A stretch of 64,000 nt of DNA from an uncultured Bacillota bacterium (GTDB lineage Bacteria > Bacillota > Clostridia > Christensenellales > UBA1242), in NCBI GenBank assembly GCA_900551705.1, contig URWY01000002.1, positions 1 to 64,000 of the forward strand, given 5' to 3'. The notes beneath the pieces were generated by a model, which was not told the origin of the DNA, searched no databases, and saw only the letters and a program-made list of their open reading frames with translations. Positions 33,290 to 43,377 of the stretch are shown in pieces. The stretch's first letter is position 1. Each line of letters opens with the position of its first letter. Position numbers and translations under genes: made by a program.

Positions 33290-34534
33290 ATGGAAATGCA
33301 AGCCGAAAATATTGAAGTTAAAAAACAAATATGGAAAGACCATCTCAGCGGCGAAGAATACTCTGACCCACTTGATATTTTATATTATAAAAACACACTC
33401 AACGAAGAAAAATATTCAAACTTGCTTTTAGGCACTTTCAACGCAGAAGGCAACTATTCAATTGAAAAAGAACTTTTGCAAGAACTTATCAATGTCAACA
33501 AATTTATTACAGACAATGTCGAAGGCGTATATCACCTAACCGCAAAAACAACTTCGCCAGAATTTGATCTTCATTTTCTTTTAAAAATTAAAAACGATGA
33601 CGAAAACAACAAAAAAATCGCTTCATTAATTTTGCTTGAACCTTTTAAAAGTTTAGACGAGCAAACATCATCAGAATTTGCAACAACAATTGCTCGTTAT
33701 CGCGATGAAAATGATATTTATTTCATGCCAAAAGTTGCAAAAGTTTTTCATATTTTTGATAAACGCGATGAAGACGGCAGAGAAAGCGAAAATGACGAAA
33801 TATTGTTAAATGTTTTAAAATCAAAAAAACAACTCAAAATGCTGAAAAATAAACTAGCTGAGTCAAACGAATATTTATCTCAATATTATATCGACAATGT
33901 CATCGCAATCTTGAAAAAATATCCAGGCAAGTATTCTGAGTATATTTTAAGAAAATACGATATGCTTTTGTTGGAACATAAAGGCAATTTAAACAAAAAA
34001 AATTATTACAAAATGTTGCGTCTTGAACTAGATAAATTGCTGATGGCATCAAGGCACATGTGCGACAATCCTGACCTGCTTAAGGCGTTGGGCGAACAAA
34101 AACAAATCTTTGTAAACAACATGGAAAAGTTTGAAGAAACATTAAAAGCCCCACCTATCGCTGCACCTAAAAAAGAAGAAGCGAAAAAATCCGCAGCAAA
34201 AGCCGCGCCTGCTAAAAAAGCGGCAGCAAAGAAAAAGGCCGCAGCAAAGAAAAAAGCCGCACCTGCAAAGAAAAAAGTTGATCCACAATTCAAATGGCTT
34301 GTTGAGAGAGAAGAACCAACCTTGCCACCAGTTATTCCAGAAGTCAAGCAAGAAACACAAACGGAAAAGCAAGATAGTAAGTCAATTATTATCCCCCCAG
34401 GTTTATTCTTAGATAGTATGATAGATGACAATATAAATGTCCCACTAACAATTAGTGAGAAGTTTATACCAGAAAAGAATAAAACAACGGTCGTAAATAT
34501 TTCAGAACTTACAAATGCCGAATTTGAAATGTAA
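33290..34534 (+). CDS. Hypothetical protein with histone H1-like Ala/Lys tract
   Basis: No family recognised. The 414-residue protein has a long soluble, mostly charged N-terminal region (1-285), then an Ala/Lys/Pro-rich stretch at about 290-330 built of KKAAA-type units resembling the tail of histone H1 or bacterial HU-like proteins, then a final 80 residues with IIIPPGLFLDSMIDDN. The tract suggests nucleic-acid or polyanion binding; the flanking parts give no clue. The underlying DNA repeats (GCAAAGAAAAA units) could change length. Start set by the leaderless promoter arrangement; the frame extends upstream through the rpsI 3' region. Confidence 0.6.
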   Translation: MEMQAENIEVKKQIWKDHLSGEEYSDPLDILYYKNTLNEEKYSNLLLGTFNAEGNYSIEKELLQELINVNKFITDNVEGVYHLTAKTTSPEFDLHFLLKIKNDDENNKKIASLILLEPFKSLDEQTSSEFATTIARYRDENDIYFMPKVAKVFHIFDKRDEDGRESENDEILLNVLKSKKQLKMLKNKLAESNEYLSQYYIDNVIAILKKYPGKYSEYILRKYDMLLLEHKGNLNKKNYYKMLRLELDKLLMASRHMCDNPDLLKALGEQKQIFVNNMEKFEETLKAPPIAAPKKEEAKKSAAKAAPAKKAAAKKKAAAKKKAAPAKKKVDPQFKWLVEREEPTLPPVIPEVKQETQTEKQDSKSIIIPPGLFLDSMIDDNINVPLTISEKFIPEKNKTTVVNISELTNAEFEM

Positions 34535-34537
34535 AAA

Positions 34538-34562
34538 AACGCACAATTTTGTGCGTTTTTTT
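34538..34562. terminator. Bidirectional terminator
   Basis: AACGCACAA and TTGTGCGTT form a nine-base-pair hairpin with T-runs on both strands, between convergent genes. Confidence 0.9.
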
Positions 34563-34574
34563 ATAATTCAATAA

Positions 34575-34949
34575 TTAAAAATCAAATGAGTTATTTTTTT
34601 GCATCTTAGGTGTCATTCTAGATGTACGACGAATTGCTTCACGAATTTCAGCAGTTTTCTCTGGATTTAATTCAACAATTTCATTAATATATGCTTTTGT
34701 TTCTGAAACCAATGCAACTACTTCTTGCTTAGAATTTGGCAATGCAAGCCATTTATTCCAATCAATAGAGCACAAACCGTTTAATTGATAAGTAAATAAA
34801 ATGCTTATATGTTTTTGTAAATCTCTTGACAATTTAAACTTTTCTACAACTTTTTTTGCAAGTTCGGTTTGTCTATTGTATTCAGAAGTATTTTCTCTAA
34901 TTTGTTCACAAGCTTGAATTGTAATAACATTATCTAATAGATTTGCCAT
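34575..34949 (-). CDS. Hypothetical helical protein
   Basis: No family recognised. 124 residues, soluble, predicted almost entirely helical (EYNRQTELAKKVVEKFKLS, ELNPEKTAEIREAIRRTSR), with a basic, Met/Asn-rich C-terminus. GGAG precedes the ATG. It is a single-gene unit between a bidirectional terminator and a divergent small membrane protein gene. Confidence 0.6.
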   Translation of the reverse strand: MANLLDNVITIQACEQIRENTSEYNRQTELAKKVVEKFKLSRDLQKHISILFTYQLNGLCSIDWNKWLALPNSKQEVVALVSETKAYINEIVELNPEKTAEIREAIRRTSRMTPKMQKNNSFDF

Positions 34950-35097
34950 AGTTCTCTCCTTAATATTTCATGGTTATTATAAAGCATATAAAACCACTTG
35001 TCAATATGTTTTGTCAAAAATTTTTTCAATTTTTTGTAAAATTAGGGTTGTATTTTACTCACTTATATTGTATAATAAACTCAATAAAGAGGTGAAT

Positions 35098-35331
35098 ATG
35101 CAATATTTATTAAGTTTTAGCGATTTCTGGGCAAAAGTTCAATTGTTTTTCCATGAAATGAACCAGGTAGTCAAAATTTTAATTATTTCAGTTTTACTTG
35201 TAGTTGCCTTGCTTTGCCTTATCAGGTTTTTAAAACCAAAATACTCAGCAGATAAAAATAAGCTCAGAATATTCCCATTAATTTTATTTGCAATATTCCT
35301 AGGTCTTGCCTGCTTTGTAATTTTCATTTAA
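35098..35331 (+). CDS. Small two-span membrane protein
   Basis: 77 residues with two hydrophobic segments (VKILIISVLLVVALLCLI and IFPLILFAIFLGLACFVIFI) separated by a short basic loop. The ATG 35098-35100 follows GAGGTGAAT, a good Shine-Dalgarno. No family recognised. It lies 63 bases upstream of secG in the same direction, but secG has its own promoter. Confidence 0.6.
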   Translation: MQYLLSFSDFWAKVQLFFHEMNQVVKILIISVLLVVALLCLIRFLKPKYSADKNKLRIFPLILFAIFLGLACFVIFI

Positions 35332-35343
35332 TTGTAAAAATCG

Positions 35344-35371
35344 TTTGCAATTTAATATTTTTATGCTATAA
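35344..35371 (+). promoter_or_regulatory. secG promoter
   Basis: TTGCAA (35344-35349), 16 bases, TGC plus TATAAT (35366-35371). Followed by AGGAG ahead of the ATG at 35395. Confidence 0.7.
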
Positions 35372-35394
35372 TACCCAAGTTTAAAGGAGATTTT

Positions 35395-35703
35395 ATGTTT
35401 AATTTTATGTTAGATTCATTGCCACCAGATTGGATCGTTGCTTCATTCCCAATTATCAGATATGTATTAATGTTCATAATCGCAGCAGCAGCTATCGTTT
35501 TAATTATAGTAACACTTATGCAAGAACATGATGATAACGGAAGCGCAAATGTTATCACTGGTGCATCAGAAAGTTATTACACACAAAACAAAGGCGAAAC
35601 AACACAAGGCAAATTGAAAAAAGTTACAATCGCTATGGCTTCAATTATTGCAATTTCAATCGTTCTTTTCTTTGTAACTTTGCTTGTATACGCTGGCGCT
35701 TAG
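35395..35703 (+). CDS. secG: Preprotein translocase subunit SecG
   Basis: Small membrane subunit of the SecYEG channel. 102 residues with two membrane segments flanking a conserved cytoplasmic loop (GSANVITGASESYY ... KGETTQGKLKKVT). The N-terminus is about 25 residues longer than in Bacillus SecG. Stop codon TAG. A strong terminator follows. Confidence 0.88.
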   Translation: MFNFMLDSLPPDWIVASFPIIRYVLMFIIAAAAIVLIIVTLMQEHDDNGSANVITGASESYYTQNKGETTQGKLKKVTIAMASIIAISIVLFFVTLLVYAGA

Positions 35704-35718
35704 AAAGAATCAAAAATA

Positions 35719-35745
35719 AAACTAGCCGAATTGGCTAGTTTTTTT
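35719..35745. terminator. Bidirectional terminator between secG and cdd
   Basis: ACTAGCC (35721-35727), loop GAATT, GGCTAGT (35733-35739), T-run; A-run on the other side serves the convergent cdd. Confidence 0.88.
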
Positions 35746-36127
35746 ATAACTTAAAATGATGTGTAAGAAGTTCGCTTGCTTTATAAACTTGATAATCACT
35801 TGGCGACCTAGCAACTATTACATCCATATCGGCGTTAAATTCAACAATTAATTGCCTGCACATTCCGCACGGAAAACAATATTCGCTCAAATCGCCACCA
35901 ATTATTGCTATGGCCACAAAATCTTTTTCACCTTCGCTTACCGCTTTGCAAATTGTTGTCCTTTCCGCACAACTTGAAACCGGATATGACGAATTTTCAA
36001 CATTGCAACCCGTAAACACTTTTCCGTTTTTACAAAGAACTGCCGCTCCAACTTTAAAATTTGAATAAGGTGCGTAAGCATATTTTTGTGCGTTTATTGC
36101 TTGTTCAATAAGTTTTGAATATTCCAT
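35744..36127 (-). CDS. cdd: Cytidine deaminase
   Basis: Pyrimidine salvage enzyme deaminating cytidine and deoxycytidine. About 127 residues, the normal size of the homotetrameric form. Zinc and catalytic motifs are CAERT and PCGMCRQ, with substrate-binding FKVGAAV and GCNVENSS. I choose the ATG 36125-36127 because AGGGG lies upstream; the frame extends 13 codons further. Confidence 0.95.
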   Translation of the reverse strand: MEYSKLIEQAINAQKYAYAPYSNFKVGAAVLCKNGKVFTGCNVENSSYPVSSCAERTTICKAVSEGEKDFVAIAIIGGDLSEYCFPCGMCRQLIVEFNADMDVIVARSPSDYQVYKASELLTHHFKL

Positions 36128-36192
36128 ATCATTCCCCTTATTTTTATAATAACCAATTTTCGTCACTTTACAAAATAAATTATAGCAAAAAA

Positions 36193-36211
36193 ACTAGGCT
36201 TATAACCTAGT
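36193..36211 (-). terminator. Second hairpin downstream of tRNA-Asn
   Basis: ACTAGG and CCTAGT pair around a seven-base loop, with a T-run on the minus strand. It backs up the hairpin at 36299 or ends another minus-strand transcript. Confidence 0.55.
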
Positions 36212-36298
36212 CTTTTATTGAGCAAATAGAAATTCAATATCTGTTTTAGTTGTCAAATTAACATTTTAAAAAACTGTAAAGTCCGAAAAAACAAAAAA

Positions 36299-36318
36299 AC
36301 TCAGCGTTGATGCCGAGT
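36299..36318 (-). terminator. Terminator of tRNA-Asn
   Basis: On the minus strand ACTCGGC and GCTGAGT pair (one G-T) around a six-base loop and are followed by seven T, directly after the tRNA gene. Confidence 0.75.
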
Positions 36319-36323
36319 TTATT

Positions 36324-36398
36324 TGGCGCCCCCTGTAAGATTCGAACTTACGACCTATCGGTTAACAGCCGAGTGCTCCACCGCTGAGCTAAGGAGGC
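36324..36398 (-). tRNA. tRNA-Asn (GUU)
   Basis: A 75-base cloverleaf with GCCTCCT acceptor arm paired to AGGGGGC, anticodon loop containing GTT, T-loop TTCGAAT and encoded CCA. The only minus-strand gene between cdd and the Pro/Ala-rich membrane protein. Confidence 0.95.
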
Positions 36399-36476
36399 AT
36401 ATTTCATGCTTGCATGGAGCATTTTAATACATTTCTGCGCCCATGTCAAGCATTTTATGAAAATATTTTTTATTTT

Positions 36477-37718
36477 TTAACTTCTTTTTCTCAAACTCTC
36501 TTGAACTGCATTTTTCCAATCTTCGGTTGCTGGAATAAATTGACCTGTTGCTGTTCTAATTTGAGTTCCCGTGGCAGTTGTTGTCAAGTCCATATTTGAT
36601 GCATTAAATCCATAGATTGTTACTGTCATTTTGATTTCACTGGTCAAATAACTTTGGTCTTTTGCCAAAAATCCAATTAAAACTGAATATGGATCTTCGC
36701 CTTTCGCAAGAACATTTGTGAAATAAATATATTTGCCATTTTCTTTTGCAAGGTCGACATATATTTGATTTCCTGGCAAGCCATCAAGTTGCCCGTTTGC
36801 TATTTCGTTAATATTTGACACATTGTATATATCAGATTTATGAGTTTCGTCAAGCCTAATGAAAAATTTACTTGATATGTCATTTCCTGCTGCATCAGTG
36901 AATTTGACTGACATTGCAAAACTTGTATAGCCTGCAAAACTTGAACTCAATGGGTTTTCAATCGTAATTGCCTTTTTAAAAGTAACAATGTTACCCGTCA
37001 CTTCTTCCGAATAAATTGAGTGCTCTATTTGCGTTACCGCTGGCACTGCATCAAAAGTTAAATCGTATTTTGCTTCAACTTTTTGCTCTGCTGGCCAGAA
37101 AATGATAATTATCAAAGCAATAACAAGCAAAAGTACAACTGCGGACATCGCATAAGTTGCATTTCTGATACGGCGTTGTTTCCTTTGGTTTAACTCTTCA
37201 ACGCTCATCGCTTTTTCAACGACATTCAAGTTTTTGTCGTCAACTTTTTCTTTCGCTAGGTTTTCAGCATTCTCCGCCGCTGCCGCATCTGGTTTTTTAG
37301 GCGCTGCTTTTGGTGGCTCTGGCTTTGTTGGTTTTGTGTTTTCCGCCTTCGCGACTTCTGGTTTAGCGGGTTTTACTTGCTCAGGTTCTATTTCCTTTGG
37401 AGTTTCAACTTTTTGCGCTTTTTCAGGTTTAGGTGCAGCGTTTGGAGTTTCTTTCTTTGGAGCAGATTTAGGCGCGGCTTTTGGCATATCCGCCTTTGGT
37501 GCTGCTTTTGGAGCGGTTTTTGGAGCAGTAGGCTTTTGTGGAGCATCTGCTTTTGGCGCTGCCTTTGGTTTTGGTGGTTGAACAGGAGGTTGAGGTGACT
37601 TTGGCGCTGCTGGCTTAGGTGCTGCCACAGGCTTTTGAGGTGGTTTTGGTGCAGCCGCTTGAACTGGTGGTTTACCAGGTGCTTTTGGCGGCATTTTATT
37701 TTCCATATTTTCAGCCAT
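36477..37718 (-). CDS. Single-span membrane protein with Pro/Ala/Lys-rich cytoplasmic region
   Basis: No family recognised. 413 residues: residues 1-150 are low-complexity PKAAPK-type sequence, then a charged linker, a membrane segment near 190-212 (AMSAVVLLLVIALIIIIFW) and an outer domain of about 200 residues predicted to be beta-rich (ENPLSSSFAGYTSFAMSVKF and later GYFA-like strands). Type II topology places the Pro/Ala/Lys part inside, where it could bind acidic partners. The ATG follows AGGGGGA. Repetitive coding DNA may be length-variable. Confidence 0.6.
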   Translation of the reverse strand: MAENMENKMPPKAPGKPPVQAAAPKPPQKPVAAPKPAAPKSPQPPVQPPKPKAAPKADAPQKPTAPKTAPKAAPKADMPKAAPKSAPKKETPNAAPKPEKAQKVETPKEIEPEQVKPAKPEVAKAENTKPTKPEPPKAAPKKPDAAAAENAENLAKEKVDDKNLNVVEKAMSVEELNQRKQRRIRNATYAMSAVVLLLVIALIIIIFWPAEQKVEAKYDLTFDAVPAVTQIEHSIYSEEVTGNIVTFKKAITIENPLSSSFAGYTSFAMSVKFTDAAGNDISSKFFIRLDETHKSDIYNVSNINEIANGQLDGLPGNQIYVDLAKENGKYIYFTNVLAKGEDPYSVLIGFLAKDQSYLTSEIKMTVTIYGFNASNMDLTTTATGTQIRTATGQFIPATEDWKNAVQESLRKRS

Positions 37719-37825
37719 ATAAATCCCCCTTTTATCTTTTTCTTAATTTTACAAAATTAAAATTGTTTTGTCTACTAATTTTAACAAAATTGAATATATA
37801 CGCCCAAATTCTTCAAAATAAAACT

Positions 37826-39022
37826 ATGAGAAGTTTTATAATTACTTTAATATTTATAAGCGTTGTTGGCGTGCTGTTTGCCCTTCCGCTCACAATAAAT
37901 TCGTTCATTAGCGATAGTCCGCTTTACAAAGAAGAAAAGCAAGAAATCATCGACCATGAATACACAAACGAAGAAAATGCAGATTTTGGGCAAATCAAAA
38001 GCGTTCAAAAAGTTGAAAAAGTGCCTTATTATGGACAAATTGAGCATATATTCACCCACTGCTTAATCGCTTATCCAAAACTTGCATTTGACAATAGCAA
38101 TCCAATGGCTTACAACTACGCTCGCGATTGCATTACATCAACAGAATTTTTAAACTTATTAAACGAACTTTACAAAAACAACTATGTTCTTATTAATATA
38201 AACACGCTTTTTACAAATAAAAATGGAAAAATAGAAAAATGTAAAATTTATGTTCCAAAAGGTAAAAAACCGCTGGTTATGTCGTTTGACGATGTCGTTT
38301 ACGACCATAGGAAAATGAAAAACGGAATGGTTGATAAAATAGCAATAAACGCTAACGGCAAAGTTGTGAGTGAAACATTTGAAAATTGGCAAAACGGCAG
38401 CGGAAAACTTGTTCAAAGTTATACAAGTGAATTTATTTCGATTTTGGATAAATTTGTTGAAAAACACCCAGATTTTAGCATAGATGGCGCAAAAGGAACG
38501 ATTTGTTTAACTGGATTTGACGGCGTTTTAGGCTATAGGACATCATCAAATAACACTGAAAATCGAGAAAGCGAAATTGAAAAAGCCAAGAAAGTTGTTC
38601 AAAAACTTAAAAATAATGGCTGGACTTTTGCTTGCCATTCCTACGGACATTATCACATGAACAAAATAACTGACGAAAAATTTAAAGAAGAAATTGCACT
38701 TTGGCAATCGGAAGTTGAACCTATAATTGGCAAAACAAAGATTTATGTCTACCCTTATGGCGAATGGCAACTCAACAACAATGACAACAGTTTCACAAAC
38801 AAACATCAGATGTTAATAAATGCTGGATTTGAATTATATTGCGGCGTTGGAAGCAAACAATTTTTTGGCTATTTACCATTAAATCAAACAGCAAACAAAA
38901 CGCTTTTCATGGACAGAATACCAATCGATGGTTACAGTTTGGAAAACAACCAAAAATATCTATCTCGAATTTTCGATGCTGACAAAGTCATTGATTATAA
39001 GTCAAGAAAAAATTTTGCATAA
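37826..39022 (+). CDS. Polysaccharide deacetylase family protein (NodB/CE4 fold), secreted
   Basis: A 398-residue protein with an N-terminal signal peptide or anchor (SFIITLIFISVVGVLFALPL). The NodB-type motifs are present: MSFDD (motif 1, catalytic base and metal Asp), HSYGH (motif 2, metal histidines) and YVYPYGEW (motif 3). CE4 enzymes remove N- or O-acetyl groups from chitin-like sugars or peptidoglycan; here the substrate is unknown. The first 150 residues after the signal form an extra domain. The ATG at 37826 has no Shine-Dalgarno; a weak CAAAAT ends six bases upstream, so it may be leaderless. Confidence 0.75.
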   Translation: MRSFIITLIFISVVGVLFALPLTINSFISDSPLYKEEKQEIIDHEYTNEENADFGQIKSVQKVEKVPYYGQIEHIFTHCLIAYPKLAFDNSNPMAYNYARDCITSTEFLNLLNELYKNNYVLININTLFTNKNGKIEKCKIYVPKGKKPLVMSFDDVVYDHRKMKNGMVDKIAINANGKVVSETFENWQNGSGKLVQSYTSEFISILDKFVEKHPDFSIDGAKGTICLTGFDGVLGYRTSSNNTENRESEIEKAKKVVQKLKNNGWTFACHSYGHYHMNKITDEKFKEEIALWQSEVEPIIGKTKIYVYPYGEWQLNNNDNSFTNKHQMLINAGFELYCGVGSKQFFGYLPLNQTANKTLFMDRIPIDGYSLENNQKYLSRIFDADKVIDYKSRKNFA

Positions 39023-39042
39023 AAAAACCGCTTTAAAAGCGG
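39021..39042 (-). terminator. Terminator of acpP
   Basis: CCGCTTT (39028-39034) and AAAGCGG (39036-39042) with a seven-base T-run on the minus strand. Confidence 0.8.
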
Positions 39043-39049
39043 CTTAAAA

Positions 39050-39280
39050 TTATTTCTTATTTGCTTCGATATAATTGATTATATCTCCAACGGTTTTTAA
39101 ATTCATTGCATCTTCGTCTGGAATTGAAAGACCAAATTCTTCTTCAACAAGCATTAACATTTCTACCATATCAAGTGAGTCTGCACCCAAATCTTCAATT
39201 AATTTAGCGTTTAATTGAACCTTGTCTTTTGAAATGTTAAGTTGAGATGCAAGCATTTCAATAACTTTTTCTGAAACCAT
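39050..39280 (-). CDS. acpP: Acyl carrier protein
   Basis: 76-residue acidic carrier of fatty-acid synthesis intermediates. The phosphopantetheine serine lies in GADSLDMVEM. The ATG 39278-39280 follows GGAGG; the open frame reaches 16 codons further upstream without support. It is not in a fab operon here but stands alone, divergent from nth. Confidence 0.95.
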   Translation of the reverse strand: MVSEKVIEMLASQLNISKDKVQLNAKLIEDLGADSLDMVEMLMLVEEEFGLSIPDEDAMNLKTVGDIINYIEANKK

Positions 39281-39344
39281 TTTTTCCTCCAAATAATATT
39301 TTACTTGCATAGTGTAACATATATTCAAAAGTTTTCAAACTAAT

Positions 39345-39373
39345 TTTACAAATATAAAATTTTGTGTTAATAT
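39345..39373 (+). promoter_or_regulatory. Leaderless promoter of nth
   Basis: TTTACA (39345-39350), 17 bases including TGT, TAATAT (39368-39373), and six bases to the ATG at 39380. No Shine-Dalgarno. Confidence 0.65.
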
Positions 39374-39379
39374 CAAATC

Positions 39380-40027
39380 ATGAGCGACAAAAAACAGATT
39401 CTTGAAATTCTAAAAAATAAATTTCCAGCGGCAGATTGCGAATTGCATTTTAACAACAATTATGAACTTATTGTTGCTGTTATTTTGTCCGCGCAATGCA
39501 CAGATAAACGCGTTAATCTTGTCACTCCTAACCTATTTAAAAAATATCCAACTGTTAAAGATTTGGCAAATGCTGACGAACAAGAACTAAAAAATATTAT
39601 TCATAGTTGCGGATTTTACAACAATAAATCAAAAAATTTAATCGCTATGGCAAAAGATGTTTGCCAAAAATTTGGCGGAGAAATTCCATCAGATTATGAC
39701 GATTTAATATCCCTAAGTGGTGTTGGAAGAAAAACTGCGAATGTTGTTATGGCTGTCGGCTTTGGAAAAGATGCAATCGCAGTTGACACGCATGTTTTCA
39801 GAGTTTCAAATAGGCTTGGAATAAAAAGCAAAAACCCTTTAGAATGTGAAAAACAACTTCAAAAAATTTTTGACCAAAAAGATTGGACGCATCTTCACTA
39901 TTTATTAGTGCTGTTTGGAAGATATTATTGCAAGGCAATTAAGCCAGAATGTTCAAACTGCGAACTTAAAGAATTTTGCAAATATAATAAAAATTTGCAA
40001 AAAATGGAGAAAAATAGCAAAAAATAG
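39380..40027 (+). CDS. nth: Endonuclease III
   Basis: DNA glycosylase/AP lyase for oxidised pyrimidines, 215 residues. The HhH motif with catalytic lysine is LSGVGRKTANVV, the catalytic aspartate lies in AVDTHVFRVSNRLG and the C-terminal 4Fe-4S cluster has the four cysteines of CKAIKPECSNCELKEFC. Normal length. Predicted leaderless. Stop codon TAG. Probably transcribed alone, since the next gene obg has its own promoter. Confidence 0.96.
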   Translation: MSDKKQILEILKNKFPAADCELHFNNNYELIVAVILSAQCTDKRVNLVTPNLFKKYPTVKDLANADEQELKNIIHSCGFYNNKSKNLIAMAKDVCQKFGGEIPSDYDDLISLSGVGRKTANVVMAVGFGKDAIAVDTHVFRVSNRLGIKSKNPLECEKQLQKIFDQKDWTHLHYLLVLFGRYYCKAIKPECSNCELKEFCKYNKNLQKMEKNSKK

Positions 40028-40056
40028 TTGTTTTTTATAAATTTCTTTGCTATTCT
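40028..40056 (+). promoter_or_regulatory. Possible promoter of a small RNA
   Basis: TTGTTT (40028-40033), 17 bases including TGC, TATTCT (40051-40056), positioned directly after the nth stop codon. Confidence 0.4.
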
Positions 40057-40062
40057 CTTAAA

Positions 40063-40132
40063 GAAAATTGAAATATCCAATTTTCCTGGTTTGCGAAATT
40101 ACTTTTGCGGGTTGCAGTAATTTCGCTTTTTT
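40063..40132 (+). ncRNA. Candidate small RNA or nth terminator region
   Basis: Two hairpins lie in tandem between nth and obg. The first pairs GAAAATTG with CAATTTTC around a seven-base loop; the second pairs GCGAAATTAC (40093-40102) with GTAATTTCGC (40117-40126) around a 14-base loop and ends in six T. A promoter-like sequence with correct spacing precedes them, so a transcript of about 70 bases ending at the strong terminator is possible. The simpler view is that the second hairpin only terminates nth. Confidence 0.4.
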
Positions 40133-40134
40133 AA

Positions 40135-40164
40135 TTGATATTTTATTGTAATATGTGTTATACT
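40135..40164 (+). promoter_or_regulatory. obg promoter
   Basis: TTGATA (40135-40140), 18 bases including TGT, TATACT (40159-40164); GAGG lies ahead of the ATG at 40191. Confidence 0.7.
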
Positions 40165-40190
40165 TTTATAGAAAATTCAATGAGGTTTAT

Positions 40191-41468
40191 ATGTTTTTAG
40201 ATAAAGTTAAAATCAAAATTCAAGCAGGAAATGGCGGCGATGGCGCTGTTTCTTTTCATAGAACAAAATTAACAATGAATGGCGGACCAGATGGCGGCAA
40301 TGGCGGTAAAGGCGGCGATATAATTTTTGTTGCAAAAAACGACTTGAACACCCTTTACTCTTTCAAATTCCAAAAAAAATTCAAGGCTGGCGATGGCGAG
40401 CGTGGTGGCAAACAACTTTGCCAAGGTAAAGACGGCGAAGATGTTATCATTCCAGTTCCATGCGGAACAATAATCAAAGATGCCGAAACAGAAAAAGTTC
40501 TTGCCGACTTAACTAAAGAAAACGAAAAAGTTAGAATTTTGCGTGGTGGCAATGGCGGTCGTGGCAACAATTTTTACGCAACTCCAACAAGGCAAGCGCC
40601 ACACTTTTCTCAAAGCGGAGAAAGAACAAAACAATATGAAGTTGTTTTGGAATTAAAAACAATCGCCGATGTCGGCTTGGTTGGCTATCCAAATGTTGGC
40701 AAATCAACTCTCCTGTCCGTTATAACAAATGCAAGGCCAAAAATTGCAAACTATCATTTCACAACACTCACACCTAACCTTGGCGTGGTTGATTATTTTG
40801 GAAACACTTTCGTTCTTGCAGACATTCCAGGGCTCATTGAAGGCGCAAGCGAAGGCGTTGGCTTAGGGCACGAATTTTTAAAGCATGTCGAACGCGTAAG
40901 GCTTATTCTTCACATGATAGACATTTCAGGCTTTGAAGGTAGAGAACCTTTTGAAGACTATGAGAACATAAATCGCGAACTTAAAAATTACAGCGAAAAA
41001 CTTGCTTCTCTTAAACAAATCATCGTTTTCACAAAATGCGATTTGCTTCCAAATGATGTTTTAAACGAAAAAATTGCAGATTTTAAATCAAAATTGAATG
41101 ACAAAAACGCTATTATTTTAACAATTTCTTCAATCACCAGCCTTGGTCTTGACGAACTTAAAAAGACAATCTGGGAAAACATCAAAGATATTCCAAAACC
41201 AACTCCAATGGAAATTGAACTTGAAGAACTAGACAAACGCGACACATCAAGTTTGACAATCACAATTGAAGAAGACGGCGCTTATAGGCTTGAAGGCGGA
41301 CTCATTGACAATCTTTCTCGCGGCATAATCTTAGACGATATGGAAAGTTTTGCTTACTTCCAAAAACGCTTAAAACAAGACGGAATTTTAGATAAATTAA
41401 AAGAATATGGCGCACAAGACGGCGACACAATTCGAATTAAAGACATTGAATTTACAATGGTAGATTAA
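40191..41468 (+). CDS. obg: GTPase Obg/CgtA
   Basis: Ribosome-associated GTPase needed for large-subunit maturation and stress/sporulation signalling. About 425 residues in the usual three parts: glycine-rich Obg domain (many GGxGG turns, residues 1-158), GTPase domain with P-loop GYPNVGKST near 163-171, the NFTTL-equivalent switch YHFTTLTP, DIPGLIEGAS and TKCD, and a C-terminal OCT domain. The start at 40191 is set by GAGG; the open frame begins 12 codons earlier. Terminator follows. Confidence 0.96.
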   Translation: MFLDKVKIKIQAGNGGDGAVSFHRTKLTMNGGPDGGNGGKGGDIIFVAKNDLNTLYSFKFQKKFKAGDGERGGKQLCQGKDGEDVIIPVPCGTIIKDAETEKVLADLTKENEKVRILRGGNGGRGNNFYATPTRQAPHFSQSGERTKQYEVVLELKTIADVGLVGYPNVGKSTLLSVITNARPKIANYHFTTLTPNLGVVDYFGNTFVLADIPGLIEGASEGVGLGHEFLKHVERVRLILHMIDISGFEGREPFEDYENINRELKNYSEKLASLKQIIVFTKCDLLPNDVLNEKIADFKSKLNDKNAIILTISSITSLGLDELKKTIWENIKDIPKPTPMEIELEELDKRDTSSLTITIEEDGAYRLEGGLIDNLSRGIILDDMESFAYFQKRLKQDGILDKLKEYGAQDGDTIRIKDIEFTMVD

Positions 41469-41471
41469 TAA

Positions 41472-41497
41472 AACGCTCCGAGATTTGGAGCGTTTTT
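41472..41497 (+). terminator. Terminator of obg
   Basis: AACGCTCC (41472-41479) and GGAGCGTT (41487-41494) followed by T. Confidence 0.85.
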
Positions 41498-41507
41498 AAA
41501 TTTGATA

Positions 41508-41536
41508 TTGACAATCAACATAATGTATTGTATCAT
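41508..41536 (+). promoter_or_regulatory. Promoter of the AG-repeat metalloprotease gene
   Basis: TTGACA (41508-41513), 17 bases, TATCAT (41531-41536). The gene therefore appears to be transcribed whatever the repeat length. Confidence 0.75.
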
Positions 41537-41571
41537 ATAAATAAATATATACTCAAATTTAAGAGGTGCTT

Positions 41572-43315
<1,744 letters not shown>

Positions 43316-43318
43316 ATA

Positions 43319-43340
43319 AACAGCCATTTGGCTGTTTTTT
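43319..43340 (+). terminator. Terminator of the metalloprotease gene
   Basis: AACAGCC, loop ATTT, GGCTGTT and a T-run. Confidence 0.85.
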
Positions 43341-43341
43341 A

Positions 43342-43370
43342 TTTACATAATGCATAATAAATGCTATAAT
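43342..43370 (+). promoter_or_regulatory. Leaderless promoter of the rdgB-like gene
   Basis: TTTACA (43342-43347), 17 bases including TGC, TATAAT (43365-43370), seven bases to the ATG at 43378. The clearest member of the leaderless class; no Shine-Dalgarno is possible in the gap. Confidence 0.8.
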
Positions 43371-43377
43371 CAAATAC

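Noticed and set aside
34006..34431. Minus-strand frames opposite the Ala/Lys tract
   Set aside because: They are antisense translations of the repetitive coding sequence (Phe/Cys/Gly-rich), without start signals. The same holds for plus-strand frames at 37234-37598.
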